Positions 26,064-32,469 of a stretch of DNA of 64,000 nt are shown here, piece by piece (the first letter of the stretch is position 1; every line of letters starts with the position of its first letter). Source of the DNA: Natrinema saccharevitans (GTDB lineage: Archaea > Halobacteriota > Halobacteria > Halobacteriales > Natrialbaceae); the NCBI RefSeq assembly GCF_001953745.1, contig NZ_LWLN01000001.1:1984001-2048000 (forward strand), in the 5' to 3' direction. The notes below the pieces were generated by a model, which was not told the DNA's origin, searched no databases, and worked only from the letters and a program-made list of their open reading frames with translations. A program made the translations under genes and the position numbers.

Positions 26064-26744
26064 ATGACCAGTCGCGATCCCGACGAATTAAAGGAAGAAT
26101 TAGAGGAAATCGAGTTCTCGGGAGACGTTGAAATGCTATCTGATCTCCGGGCTGAAGCTCGTGAAACCGTCAATTCCCAGCGAAAAACCCTCAACGATAT
26201 CGATACGAAGGCCAGCAAAATTCTCCGCCTCAATATTACGCTTATTGGTATTCTGGTTTCTGTTCTATCGATCGCGGCACAGAACGACTCTGGATCTGAT
26301 ACGACGTTCAGCGCTGCCGAACCGTTCGTAAACACACCGATGAAAATCGGTATTGGATCACTGGTCATTTCAACCGCCTTCGCTGCCGTTACCTACACTG
26401 CTTCGGAACTGGACGTCGGTGTTAGTTCGGATAATCTCACAGCACTGCTCCAGGCAGAATTCTCACAAGAGGACGTGGAGGAACTCCTCGTGAAGAACCA
26501 CATTGCCAGAATTAACTTCAATAGGAGTACTAACATCCGAAATATTCCGCTGATTCAATTAACGATCATTTTTGTCGTCTCGTCAGTCGTGTTCTTTGCA
26601 CTCGGGATCTACGACGCTGTGATCGGCCCTCTACCGAAGTGGCTTTCGGCGGCCGCTCTTATCGTCCTAATTTGTGTCACGGTGGTTTCGGGATTACCCA
26701 TGCAACTCGTTCGAGCAGTTCGAGATATCCGTGAGTGGAGATAG
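26064..26744 (+). CDS. Four-helix membrane protein, AT-rich, unknown function
   Basis: A 226-residue protein starting MTSRDPDELKEELEEIEFSG. Residues 1-48 are an acidic coiled-coil-like region. Four hydrophobic segments follow: residues about 52-72 (LRLNITLIGILVSVLSIAAQ), 93-113, 164-188 and 192-215, with a polar loop of about 50 residues between the second and third. This two-plus-two layout with a cytosolic helical head resembles SLATT-type and other membrane effectors of defence systems, but no signature is decisive. Codon use is visibly more AT-rich than in its neighbours, suggesting transfer. It stands 180 bp beyond the methyltransferase remnant and might belong to the same patch. Confidence 0.7.
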   Translation: MTSRDPDELKEELEEIEFSGDVEMLSDLRAEARETVNSQRKTLNDIDTKASKILRLNITLIGILVSVLSIAAQNDSGSDTTFSAAEPFVNTPMKIGIGSLVISTAFAAVTYTASELDVGVSSDNLTALLQAEFSQEDVEELLVKNHIARINFNRSTNIRNIPLIQLTIIFVVSSVVFFALGIYDAVIGPLPKWLSAAALIVLICVTVVSGLPMQLVRAVRDIREWR

Positions 26745-26781
26745 CCCAAAAACTATTACGGAGACTGCCATAGTCCCGTTC

Positions 26782-26898
26782 ATGAGCAACGACGACGAGG
26801 ACCGCCGTGACCGGAAGCGAGAGCAGGCGCGAGAAAGTCTTCTCAGCGGCGGTGAACGCGTTTCGAAAGGTCGGCAGCGCGACCGAGACGACGACTGA
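26782..26898 (+). CDS. Tiny highly charged protein
   Basis: An ATG at 26782 opens a 38-residue frame, MSNDDEDRRDRKREQARESL and onward, ending RQRDRDDD. It consists almost wholly of Asp, Glu, Arg and Lys and is probably disordered or a single helix. It lies 37 bp after the membrane-protein stop. No family is recognised; it is listed because it has a clean start and stop and haloarchaea encode many proteins of this size. Confidence 0.4.
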   Translation: MSNDDEDRRDRKREQARESLLSGGERVSKGRQRDRDDD

Positions 26899-27129
26899 AC
26901 CCGTTCTTGTCGTGTCCTTCCTCGAACGCCACTTGTACTAGCGATTTCCGACTCGGTACTGCATCGAATCAGTTCCTCGAGTCCGTTCGGACGGGGCAAT
27001 AGACCCGAGCCCCGCTTACGGGCCGACCGGCCGACTGCCGATGCCGACGGAGAGGTGGTGTGTCGAATGGTGGATTCGCCCGCGAGCGTCGACCGGCCGA
27101 CTGACCGCCGGGGCTCGAGTCGGCCCCGG

Positions 27130-27306
27130 CTACTCGAAGCCCGCGAACGTCGCCGGCGGCACCGTACAGCCACAGGGCTGAAGGTGACTCGTGTCGGGGC
27201 CGGTGACGACCGACACTGTCACCGGCTCCCCACAGTTGGGGCAGTCGGGCAGCGACCAGTCGTCGTCGGCGTCCGAATCCCGGTCGTTCGAGCGGTCCCT
27301 AGCCAT
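27130..27306 (-). CDS. Small zinc-ribbon protein, copy 1
   Basis: A 58-residue protein starting MARDRSNDRDSDADDDWSLP. CPNCGEPV and, 16 residues later, QPCGC give two cysteine knuckles and thus a single zinc ribbon; the N-terminus is acidic and flexible. The ATG overlaps the stop of the 35-codon ORF (ATGGCTAG), so translation is probably coupled. The paralogue at 27611-27781 shares CPxCGEPV, SVV, GP and PCGC. Haloarchaea have many such zinc micro-proteins with regulatory or adaptor roles; no specific function is known here. Confidence 0.75.
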   Translation of the reverse strand: MARDRSNDRDSDADDDWSLPDCPNCGEPVTVSVVTGPDTSHLQPCGCTVPPATFAGFE

Positions 27307-27406
27307 CGCAACCACCGCGTGCGGCGCGCAGCGTCGAGACTCGTCGCGTCGGGCGGTTCGTGGGTCGTGCGGGACGTTTATATCCCGGAAGTAGTAACGT
27401 AATCAT
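27299..27406 (-). CDS. 35-residue Pro/Arg-rich small ORF, copy 1
   Basis: ATG at 27406 to TAG at 27299 encodes MITLLLPGYKRPARPTNRP and 16 further residues. The tandem copy (27774-27881) is also 35 residues and shares LPGYKRPARPTNRP. Many differences between them are synonymous third-position changes (CTT/TTA for Leu, CGA/CGG for Arg, AAC/AAT for Asn, GGT/GGC for Gly), which argues for translation. The stop overlaps the zinc-ribbon ATG in both copies. It may be a leader peptide controlling the zinc gene or a partner micro-protein. Confidence 0.6.
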   Translation of the reverse strand: MITLLLPGYKRPARPTNRPTRRVSTLRAARGGCDG

Positions 27407-27414
27407 GGCAACCG

Positions 27415-27502
27415 AATCCCTGTGTGGGATTTGGAAGCCAGTCTCGGGTGCCACTACACCCGGGGCGTTTCGATGCGCCCCCTGTTTCGGAGTCTGACTT
27501 CC
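27415..27502 (-). ncRNA. Candidate structured RNA leader, copy 1
   Basis: Read on the minus strand from 27502, the transcript would form a three-way junction. An outer stem pairs 27490-27502 with 27433-27445 (12 of 13 positions, one as G-U). It encloses two hairpins, 27476-27481 with 27462-27467 (GGGGCG/CGCCCC, 8-nt loop) and 27457-27461 with 27446-27450 (GGGTG/CACCC, 6-nt loop). A further hairpin, 27426-27431 with 27415-27420 (AATCCC/GGGATT), ends 8 nt before the small-ORF ATG. The same stems are kept in copy 2. The strand is inferred from the promoter and downstream genes. Confidence 0.55.
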
Positions 27503-27527
27503 AGTTAGTACGTTTAGCTGTTCGGAC

Positions 27528-27533
27528 TTATAT
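27528..27533 (-). promoter_or_regulatory. Probable TATA box of copy 1
   Basis: The minus strand reads ATATAA here within the 18-base block GGACTTATATCTACTGTT (plus strand), identical in both copies. Its centre is 28 bp from 27502, where the outer stem begins, so the RNA would start with the stem itself. The spacer between box and stem has diverged between copies while keeping its length. Confidence 0.5.
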
Positions 27534-27610
27534 CTACTGTTCGCGCGTGAGAAGAGAGGTCGCTCGAGCGATCCAGAGCGGTGTGTCGGCAGGACTCGAG
27601 TCGGCCCCGA

Positions 27611-27781
27611 CTACTCGCGGTCCATGAGGGTGGTCGGCGACACCGCACAGCCACAGGGCTCGAGGGTGCTCGCGCCGGGACCGATGACGACCGACATCAA
27701 CACCGGTTCGCCACAGCGGGGACAGTTCGGCAGCGGTCCGTCGTCGGCCCCGTCGGACTCGCTCGCGTCGTCCTCAGTCAT
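27611..27781 (-). CDS. Small zinc-ribbon protein, copy 2
   Basis: A 56-residue protein starting MTEDDASESDGADDGPLPNC. It has CPRCGEPV and EPCGC knuckles with SVVIGP between them, matching the copy 1 protein in the core but not in the N- and C-terminal tails. The ATG overlaps the stop of the 35-codon ORF (ATGACTGA). Retention of both cysteine pairs after tail divergence suggests that both paralogues are functional. The function is unknown; a single zinc ion is expected. Confidence 0.75.
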   Translation of the reverse strand: MTEDDASESDGADDGPLPNCPRCGEPVLMSVVIGPGASTLEPCGCAVSPTTLMDRE

Positions 27782-27881
27782 CGTGGCCCCCTCGAGTAGC
27801 TCCCAGCGGCGAGGGTCGTTGCGGCGGGCGATTCGTGGGCCGTGCGGGACGTTTATATCCCGGTAAAATGAACGGAATCAT
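27774..27881 (-). CDS. 35-residue Pro/Arg-rich small ORF, copy 2
   Basis: ATG at 27881 to TGA at 27774 encodes MIPFILPGYKRPARPTNRP and 16 further residues, the same length as copy 1. The shared LPGYKRPARPTNRP core and the synonymous changes support coding. Its stop overlaps the next ATG. No domain is recognised; the Pro/Arg content resembles ribosome-stalling leader peptides, but that is speculation. Confidence 0.6.
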   Translation of the reverse strand: MIPFILPGYKRPARPTNRPPQRPSPLGATRGGHDD

Positions 27882-27889
27882 GGCAACCG

Positions 27890-27978
27890 AATCCCTGTAG
27901 TGGGGATTTGGAAGCCGGTCTCGGGTGTGTACGCACCCGGGGCGTTTCGATGTGCCCCCGTTTCGGAGCCCGACGTCC
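27890..27978 (-). ncRNA. Candidate structured RNA leader, copy 2
   Basis: Same architecture as copy 1: outer stem 27966-27978 with 27910-27922 (11 of 13 paired), hairpins 27953-27958 with 27939-27944 and 27934-27938 with 27923-27927, and a late hairpin 27903-27908 with 27890-27895. Compared with copy 1, one outer-stem pair changes from A-U to G-C, so pairing is kept by covariation. The GGGTG/CACCC stem is unchanged although its six-base loop is entirely different, and the AATCCC/GGGATT stem survives a loop-length change from 5 to 7. One closing pair of the GGGGC hairpin is lost on this strand. Confidence 0.55.
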
Positions 27979-28003
27979 AGTTTGGAACTCTACCGTTTAG
28001 GAC

Positions 28004-28009
28004 TTATAT
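28004..28009 (-). promoter_or_regulatory. Probable TATA box of copy 2
   Basis: Identical to the copy 1 box within the conserved block GGACTTATATCTACTGTT. Its centre is 28 bp from the stem start at 27978. The divergent kinase gene begins 149 bp to the right with its own box. Confidence 0.5.
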
Positions 28010-28127
28010 CTACTGTTAATCGGGTGAAAGAGAGTCCGGTCGAGCGGACTCGCGACGCGTCAGCGCCGATCCCGATGACGAGCGATCCCGACTCGAGGGC
28101 CGTCGCAGGTGATGACCCAGCCACAAT

Positions 28128-28133
28128 CTATAT
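28128..28133 (+). promoter_or_regulatory. Probable TATA box of the histidine kinase gene
   Basis: CTATAT lies 30 bp before the ATG at 28158, the spacing expected for a leaderless transcript. It supports that start over an ATG 13 codons further on. Confidence 0.5.
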
Positions 28134-28157
28134 CTCCCTCGTCGCGAGAGAGGGGGC

Positions 28158-30377
28158 ATGAGCATTCGGGACGGGCCCCGGTCCGGGGGCGTCTCGATGG
28201 ACGAAATCCGCGTCCTCTACGTGGACGACGAGCCGCAATGGGCCGTAACGACCGCCGAGCTTCTGGACCGACGTGACGTCGCCATCGAGACGCTCAGCGC
28301 GACCTCCGCGAGCGAGGCTCTCGAGTACCTGACCGAGCGCGAAATCGACTGTATCGTCGCCGAGTACGACCTGCCGGACGCCGACGGCCTCGAACTGCTC
28401 GAGGCCGCCCGATCGGAAGTCGACTCGATCCCGTTCCTGCTGTTTACCGGATCGGGCTCGGAAGCGATCGCGAGCGAGGCGATCTCGGCCGGCGTCACGG
28501 ACTACGTCCGGAAAGCCGACGATCCGGATCGGGACGCGGTCCTCGCCGACGCGGTCGTCGACGCCGTCGAGGCGGCCCACGGCCGGCGCAAGCGCGATCG
28601 ACAGCTCCACGCCGTCGAGACCGCACAGGAGGGGATCAGCATCCTCGATTCGAACGGGCGATTCGTCTACGTGAACCGGGCCTACGCGGACCTGTACGGC
28701 TACGAGCCCGCGGCGATGATCGGCGAACACTGGGAGCTGCTCTACCCGGACGACGAGGTCGCGGCCGCTCACGAGGAGATCATTCCGACGGTGATGGCCG
28801 AGGGCGAGTGGCGCGGGGAGACGACGGGGCTCCGGGCCGACGGCAGCACCTTCGTCGAGGCCCACTCGCTGTCGACGACGGGCAACGGCGATCTCATCTG
28901 CACGGTCCAGGATATCACCGACCACAAGGAACGCGAACGCGACCTCGAGCGCTACGAGACGATCATCGAGGCGCTCGGCGATCCGGTCTACACGGTCGAC
29001 GACGACGGACGCTACACCTACGTCAACGACGCTTACGCCGCGATGACCGGCTACGAGAAAGACGAGATCGTCGGGGAGCACGTCTCCGTCCTGCTCGACG
29101 ACGAGTCCGTCGAGCGCGGCGAAGCGACCGTCGAATCGCTGCTGTCGGCGGACACCGACGGCCGCCAATGTACCTACGAGATCACCGTCGAGACGAGCGA
29201 CGGCGAGGCGATTCGGTGTGAGGACAACGTCTCGCTGTTGCCCCTCGCGGACGGCCAGTTCCGCGGCATCGCCGGCGTCGTCCGCGACATTACCGACCGG
29301 GCCGAGCGCGAGCGCGAACTCGAGGAGTACGAGACGATCGTCGAGACGATCCCCGACGAGGTCTACACGCTGGACGCCGAGAGACGCCTCACGAAGGTCG
29401 TCCCGCCGAGCAACGCCGAGGTGACGACGACCGGCTACCGGCCCGCGGAGCTGGTCGGCGAACACGTCTCGCTGATCATGGACGAGGACGACATCGCCAC
29501 CGGCGACCGCGAGATCGGGGCCTTGCTGAACGACCCGGACCGCAGTACCGCCTCCTTCGAGATGGAGACGATCACGAAAGACGGGCAGCGCCGCCCCCAC
29601 GAGAACCACATCGCGATCCTGCCGCTCGACGGGGACGGCCGCTTTCAGGGCACCGTCGGCGTCCTGCGAGACATCAGCGATCGCAAGGAACGCGAGCGCG
29701 AGTTGCGGGCCCAGAACGAGCGCCTCGAGCGCTTTGCGAGTATCGTCTCCCACGACCTCCGGAACCCCCTGAACGTCGCCCAGGGCCGTCTCGAGCAGGC
29801 CCGCGGGACCTGCGACTGCGCCGAGGCCCACCTCGAGGAGGTCGCGTGGGCCCACGACCGAATGAGCGTGTTGATCGAGAACATCCTGACGGTCGCACGC
29901 GAGCGAGACCCGGAGCCCGATCCCGGGCCGATCAGTCTCGCGGCGGTCGTCGACGACTGTTGGGATCACGTCGAGACCGGGGCGGCCGCGTTGCGGGTCG
30001 AAACCGACGCGGTCGTTCGAGCCGATCGGGCGCGGCTCAAGCAGTTGCTCGAGAACCTGCTCCGCAATGCCGTGGACCACGGCGACGCCGACCCCGCGGA
30101 ACCACGCGGCGGCGACCGCCCCGGCGTCACGATCACGGTCGGCGACCGCGAGGGCGGGGACGGCTTCTACGTCGCGGACGACGGCCCGGGAATCCCGCTC
30201 GACGAACGCGAGCGGGTCTTCGAGAGCGGCTACTCGAGCGACGGGGACGGGACCGGGCTCGGACTCGCGATCGTCGAGCGGATCGCGACGGCTCACGGCT
30301 GGACGGCGACGGTCACCGAGAGCGCGGCCGGCGGCGCGCGATTCGAGCTGGCCGGCGTCGACGCTGTCGACCGGTGA
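28158..30377 (+). CDS. Hybrid sensor histidine kinase: receiver, three PAS, HisKA, HATPase
   Basis: A 739-residue soluble kinase. The domains in order are a receiver-like domain (about 15-130), PAS repeats at about 150-265, 270-390 and 390-505, a HisKA domain with FASIVSHDLRNPLNVAQGRL, and HATPase_c (LLENLLRNAVDHGDADP, DDGPGIPLDERERVFE, GTGLGLAIVERIA). No membrane helices are present, so it senses an intracellular signal or redox/ligand state. In the receiver, VLYVDDEPQ gives the acidic pair, but the usual phosphoacceptor aspartate is replaced by glutamate (E69, in CIVAEYDLPDADG). It probably autophosphorylates and passes phosphate to an unlinked regulator. Confidence 0.88.
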   Translation: MSIRDGPRSGGVSMDEIRVLYVDDEPQWAVTTAELLDRRDVAIETLSATSASEALEYLTEREIDCIVAEYDLPDADGLELLEAARSEVDSIPFLLFTGSGSEAIASEAISAGVTDYVRKADDPDRDAVLADAVVDAVEAAHGRRKRDRQLHAVETAQEGISILDSNGRFVYVNRAYADLYGYEPAAMIGEHWELLYPDDEVAAAHEEIIPTVMAEGEWRGETTGLRADGSTFVEAHSLSTTGNGDLICTVQDITDHKERERDLERYETIIEALGDPVYTVDDDGRYTYVNDAYAAMTGYEKDEIVGEHVSVLLDDESVERGEATVESLLSADTDGRQCTYEITVETSDGEAIRCEDNVSLLPLADGQFRGIAGVVRDITDRAERERELEEYETIVETIPDEVYTLDAERRLTKVVPPSNAEVTTTGYRPAELVGEHVSLIMDEDDIATGDREIGALLNDPDRSTASFEMETITKDGQRRPHENHIAILPLDGDGRFQGTVGVLRDISDRKERERELRAQNERLERFASIVSHDLRNPLNVAQGRLEQARGTCDCAEAHLEEVAWAHDRMSVLIENILTVARERDPEPDPGPISLAAVVDDCWDHVETGAAALRVETDAVVRADRARLKQLLENLLRNAVDHGDADPAEPRGGDRPGVTITVGDREGGDGFYVADDGPGIPLDERERVFESGYSSDGDGTGLGLAIVERIATAHGWTATVTESAAGGARFELAGVDAVDR

Positions 30378-30425
30378 CGGCGACGAGGAGAAATCCTTTT
30401 GCGGGCCCCCCACACACGTCGAGGT

Positions 30426-30752
30426 ATGAGCAACGATTGGCCAGTCGATCCCGACGGCGAGGAGGGCAGCGAGGGGATGCGCAAGTTCGACATGCGGATC
30501 ATCGCGGACAAGGTCGACGAGGAGGAGGACTTCCCGATGGACGTCGCCGAGTTCGTCGACGAGTACGGCGACTACCCGATCCGAATCAACCACGAGCGGG
30601 TCGTCGCGCTCAGTGAGATCTTCGACTACGTCGACGCCGAGGAGTTCGAGACGATCCTCGAGATGCACAAGGCCGTCGGCGCGGCGATGCGCGAGGGCGA
30701 CTTCTGGAAGTACCACCCGCACGGCAAGGACCCGGAGAAGGTCCACGCCTGA
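30426..30752 (+). CDS. Conserved haloarchaeal protein, probably DUF5785 family
   Basis: A 108-residue acidic soluble protein starting MSNDWPVDPDGEEGSEGMRK. It has a MRIIADKVDEEEDFPMDVAE middle and EFETILEMHKAVGAAMREGD before the basic tail YHPHGKDPEKVHA. The opening WPxDPDGEEGSEGMRK resembles the haloarchaeal DUF5785 group as recalled. No function is known. An in-frame start nine codons earlier is possible. It follows the kinase by 48 bp, with its own gap. Confidence 0.7.
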   Translation: MSNDWPVDPDGEEGSEGMRKFDMRIIADKVDEEEDFPMDVAEFVDEYGDYPIRINHERVVALSEIFDYVDAEEFETILEMHKAVGAAMREGDFWKYHPHGKDPEKVHA

Positions 30753-30904
30753 GACGGGTCGCTGTACCGATCTGCCGGTGGGAACGCGGGGCGGTCGCGG
30801 TCCTCCGGCAATGACGGACCGGAGATCGTCCGACCGGGCCCCGATGCATCACGAATCTGGATTACGTATCACTTATACGACGGCGTTCGAAAGGAACGTT
30901 CACA

Positions 30905-31675
30905 GTGACTAACACGCAGGTAACGCTCGTTCAGATCGACAACTACGGCCCCTGGACCGTGACCCCGGAGCCCCGCCGGGAAGCGGACCTCCAGACCATG
31001 CAATCCCGACTGTACGCCGACATCTCCCAGTTCGTCGGCAACCGCGGCGGCTACACCTTCTTCACCCGGTTCGACAACATCGTCGCCGTCACGAACGGCT
31101 GCTCGATGGCGGATCACGCGCTCCTCCAGGAGTCGGTCGGCAACCGGTACCCCGTGACGCTCAGTCTCGGCGTCGCGACCGGTCGGGACCCCGTCCAGGC
31201 GCTGTCGGACGCGACCGAACGCCTGCAAGACGCCGGCAGCGCTCAAGACGAGGACCGGCGGGAGTGTCTCGAGGGCCGGGCCATCGACGAGGAGTTCCGG
31301 GCCGACGACGACGTCCAGATCGCACACTTCGACGTGATCGACGCGACCGGCAACTACACGGACGAACTCAACGCCTTCGACACCTTCATCGAGATCGAGC
31401 AGGGCTATGCGGAACTCATGCAGCACATGCGCCACGTCCACGACAGCCTCTCGTTTTTCGTCGGCGGCGACAACGTCATCGTCGTCTGCCCCGACCTCGG
31501 CGAAGCCGACTACGAGGAGGCCGTCGCCCACGTCGCGGAGAGCGTCGACGTCGAGATGCAGGTCGGCGTCGGCCGCGGCAAGAGCGCCCACGAGGCCGGC
31601 TACGACGCCAAACACGCCCTCGAGACCTGTCGAGCAGACGGGACGCGGGTCGAACTCGAGTGGGAGAACGCCTGA
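30905..31675 (+). CDS. GTP cyclohydrolase III
   Basis: A 256-residue enzyme starting with GTG: MTNTQVTLVQIDNYGPWTVT. The IDNYGPW motif, ADISQFVGNRGGYTFFTRFD, and a duplicated half with LSFFVGGDNVIVVCPDLG and MQVGVGRGKSAHEAGYDAKH match archaeal GTP cyclohydrolase III. It hydrolyses GTP to 2-amino-5-formylamino-6-ribosylamino-4(3H)-pyrimidinone 5'-phosphate, the entry to archaeal riboflavin and F420 synthesis. A CTTATA box at 30872-30877 is 33 bp upstream, supporting the GTG start. Confidence 0.92.
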   Translation: MTNTQVTLVQIDNYGPWTVTPEPRREADLQTMQSRLYADISQFVGNRGGYTFFTRFDNIVAVTNGCSMADHALLQESVGNRYPVTLSLGVATGRDPVQALSDATERLQDAGSAQDEDRRECLEGRAIDEEFRADDDVQIAHFDVIDATGNYTDELNAFDTFIEIEQGYAELMQHMRHVHDSLSFFVGGDNVIVVCPDLGEADYEEAVAHVAESVDVEMQVGVGRGKSAHEAGYDAKHALETCRADGTRVELEWENA

Positions 31676-31759
31676 GTTCGGGAGTTAGAGAACTTCGCTC
31701 CCGATTTTCTTAAGTGTAGCGGAGGTAGCTTTTAGCCCGTTCGTGTGATTCGTACACGT

Positions 31760-32368
31760 ATGGAATCGGAACTGTCCGTCAGGGACGTGCTGACGAGCGA
31801 GTACGTCGGCGTCAGCGAATCGGACACCGTCCTCGACGTGGTGCGGCTCATGCGGGAGGAACGGACCAGCTGTGCGCTGGTCGTCCGGGGCTCCGAGCCC
31901 GTCGGCATCGTGACCGAGTGGGACGTACTGGAGCTGATGGCCGAGGAAGGCGAGCCGACCGAAACGACCGTCGACGACGTGATGACGACCCCGGTCATCA
32001 CGGTCGACCCCGACCGGTCGCTGACCGACGTCGCCACCACGATGGCCCGCCAGAACATCCGTAACGTCGTCGTCGACGGCCCGGACGGGATCGTCGGCCT
32101 CGTCACCCAGCGCGACGTCATCGCGGCCGCCAGCTCCTTCCAGGCGACGATGACCCCCGCCCGCTCGAGCGAGCCGCCGATCGATCGCGACCGCGGCGTC
32201 GCCGATCCCGCGACCGCGTCCCTCGCCGCGGAGGGCGAGGCCGCCGTCCTCCCCAACGGCGGCGACGAGTACACCACGCAGGGCGTCTGCGAGGCCTGTG
32301 GCTCGCTCGCGGACGCGCTGTGGGACGCCAACGGCCAGCTGGTCTGTTCGGACTGTCGGACGGTCTAG
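31760..32368 (+). CDS. CBS-domain pair protein with C-terminal zinc knuckles
   Basis: A 202-residue protein starting MESELSVRDVLTSEYVGVSE. Two CBS motifs span about residues 5-125 (LVVRGSEPVGIVTEWDVLEL, VVVDGPDGIVGLVTQRDVIA). A linker follows, and the C-terminus CEACGSLADALWDANGQLVC-SDC holds two CxxC knuckles for one zinc. CBS pairs bind adenine nucleotides and usually regulate another function; the zinc end may contact a partner or nucleic acid. A TTTTAG element 29 bp upstream supports the ATG at 31760 over a GTG five codons earlier. Confidence 0.85.
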   Translation: MESELSVRDVLTSEYVGVSESDTVLDVVRLMREERTSCALVVRGSEPVGIVTEWDVLELMAEEGEPTETTVDDVMTTPVITVDPDRSLTDVATTMARQNIRNVVVDGPDGIVGLVTQRDVIAAASSFQATMTPARSSEPPIDRDRGVADPATASLAAEGEAAVLPNGGDEYTTQGVCEACGSLADALWDANGQLVCSDCRTV

Positions 32369-32469
32369 ACCGCTCTCGACTCCCGCATCTGCGTGCTACA
32401 TGCCATCAATCGCCGTGGCTATCTCTCCGATAGAAAGACCTTTCGGGTGCCGCAGTGGACTGACCCGTA

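Larger units (their letters stand above)
27114..27541. repeat. Tandem duplication, copy 1 (zinc-ribbon gene, small ORF, structured leader, promoter)
   Basis: This unit is repeated at 27595-28017 in the same orientation, at a distance of 481 bp at the left end and 476 bp at the right. The edges are CTCGAGTCGGCCCCG on the left and GGACTTATATCTACTGTT on the right, the latter identical in both copies. Within it the small ORF, leader hairpins and core of the zinc-ribbon gene are conserved while loops and spacers have diverged. The duplication is therefore old and has been under selection. Confidence 0.8.
27595..28017. repeat. Tandem duplication, copy 2
   Basis: Second copy of the 27114-27541 unit, in the same orientation. 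It contains the zinc-ribbon gene (27611-27781), the 35-codon ORF (27774-27881), the leader (27890-27978) and the TATA block (28000-28017). Similarity beyond 28017 continues weakly to about 28050. Confidence 0.8.

Noticed and set aside
27377-27383. TTTATAT in both tandem units as a plus-strand promoter, with a plus-strand RNA starting at 27405
   Set aside because: The block encodes Gly-Tyr-Lys in the minus-strand 35-codon ORF, which accounts for its conservation. Its 28-bp spacing to an ATGGCAACC sequence is striking, but the plus-strand frame that follows is 30 codons in copy 1 and stops after 6 in copy 2. The minus strand also has a good promoter at the other end.
28128-30746. An 872-codon minus-strand open frame
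   Set aside because: It is the mirror of the PAS kinase, rich in Arg/Asp/Val with no motifs.
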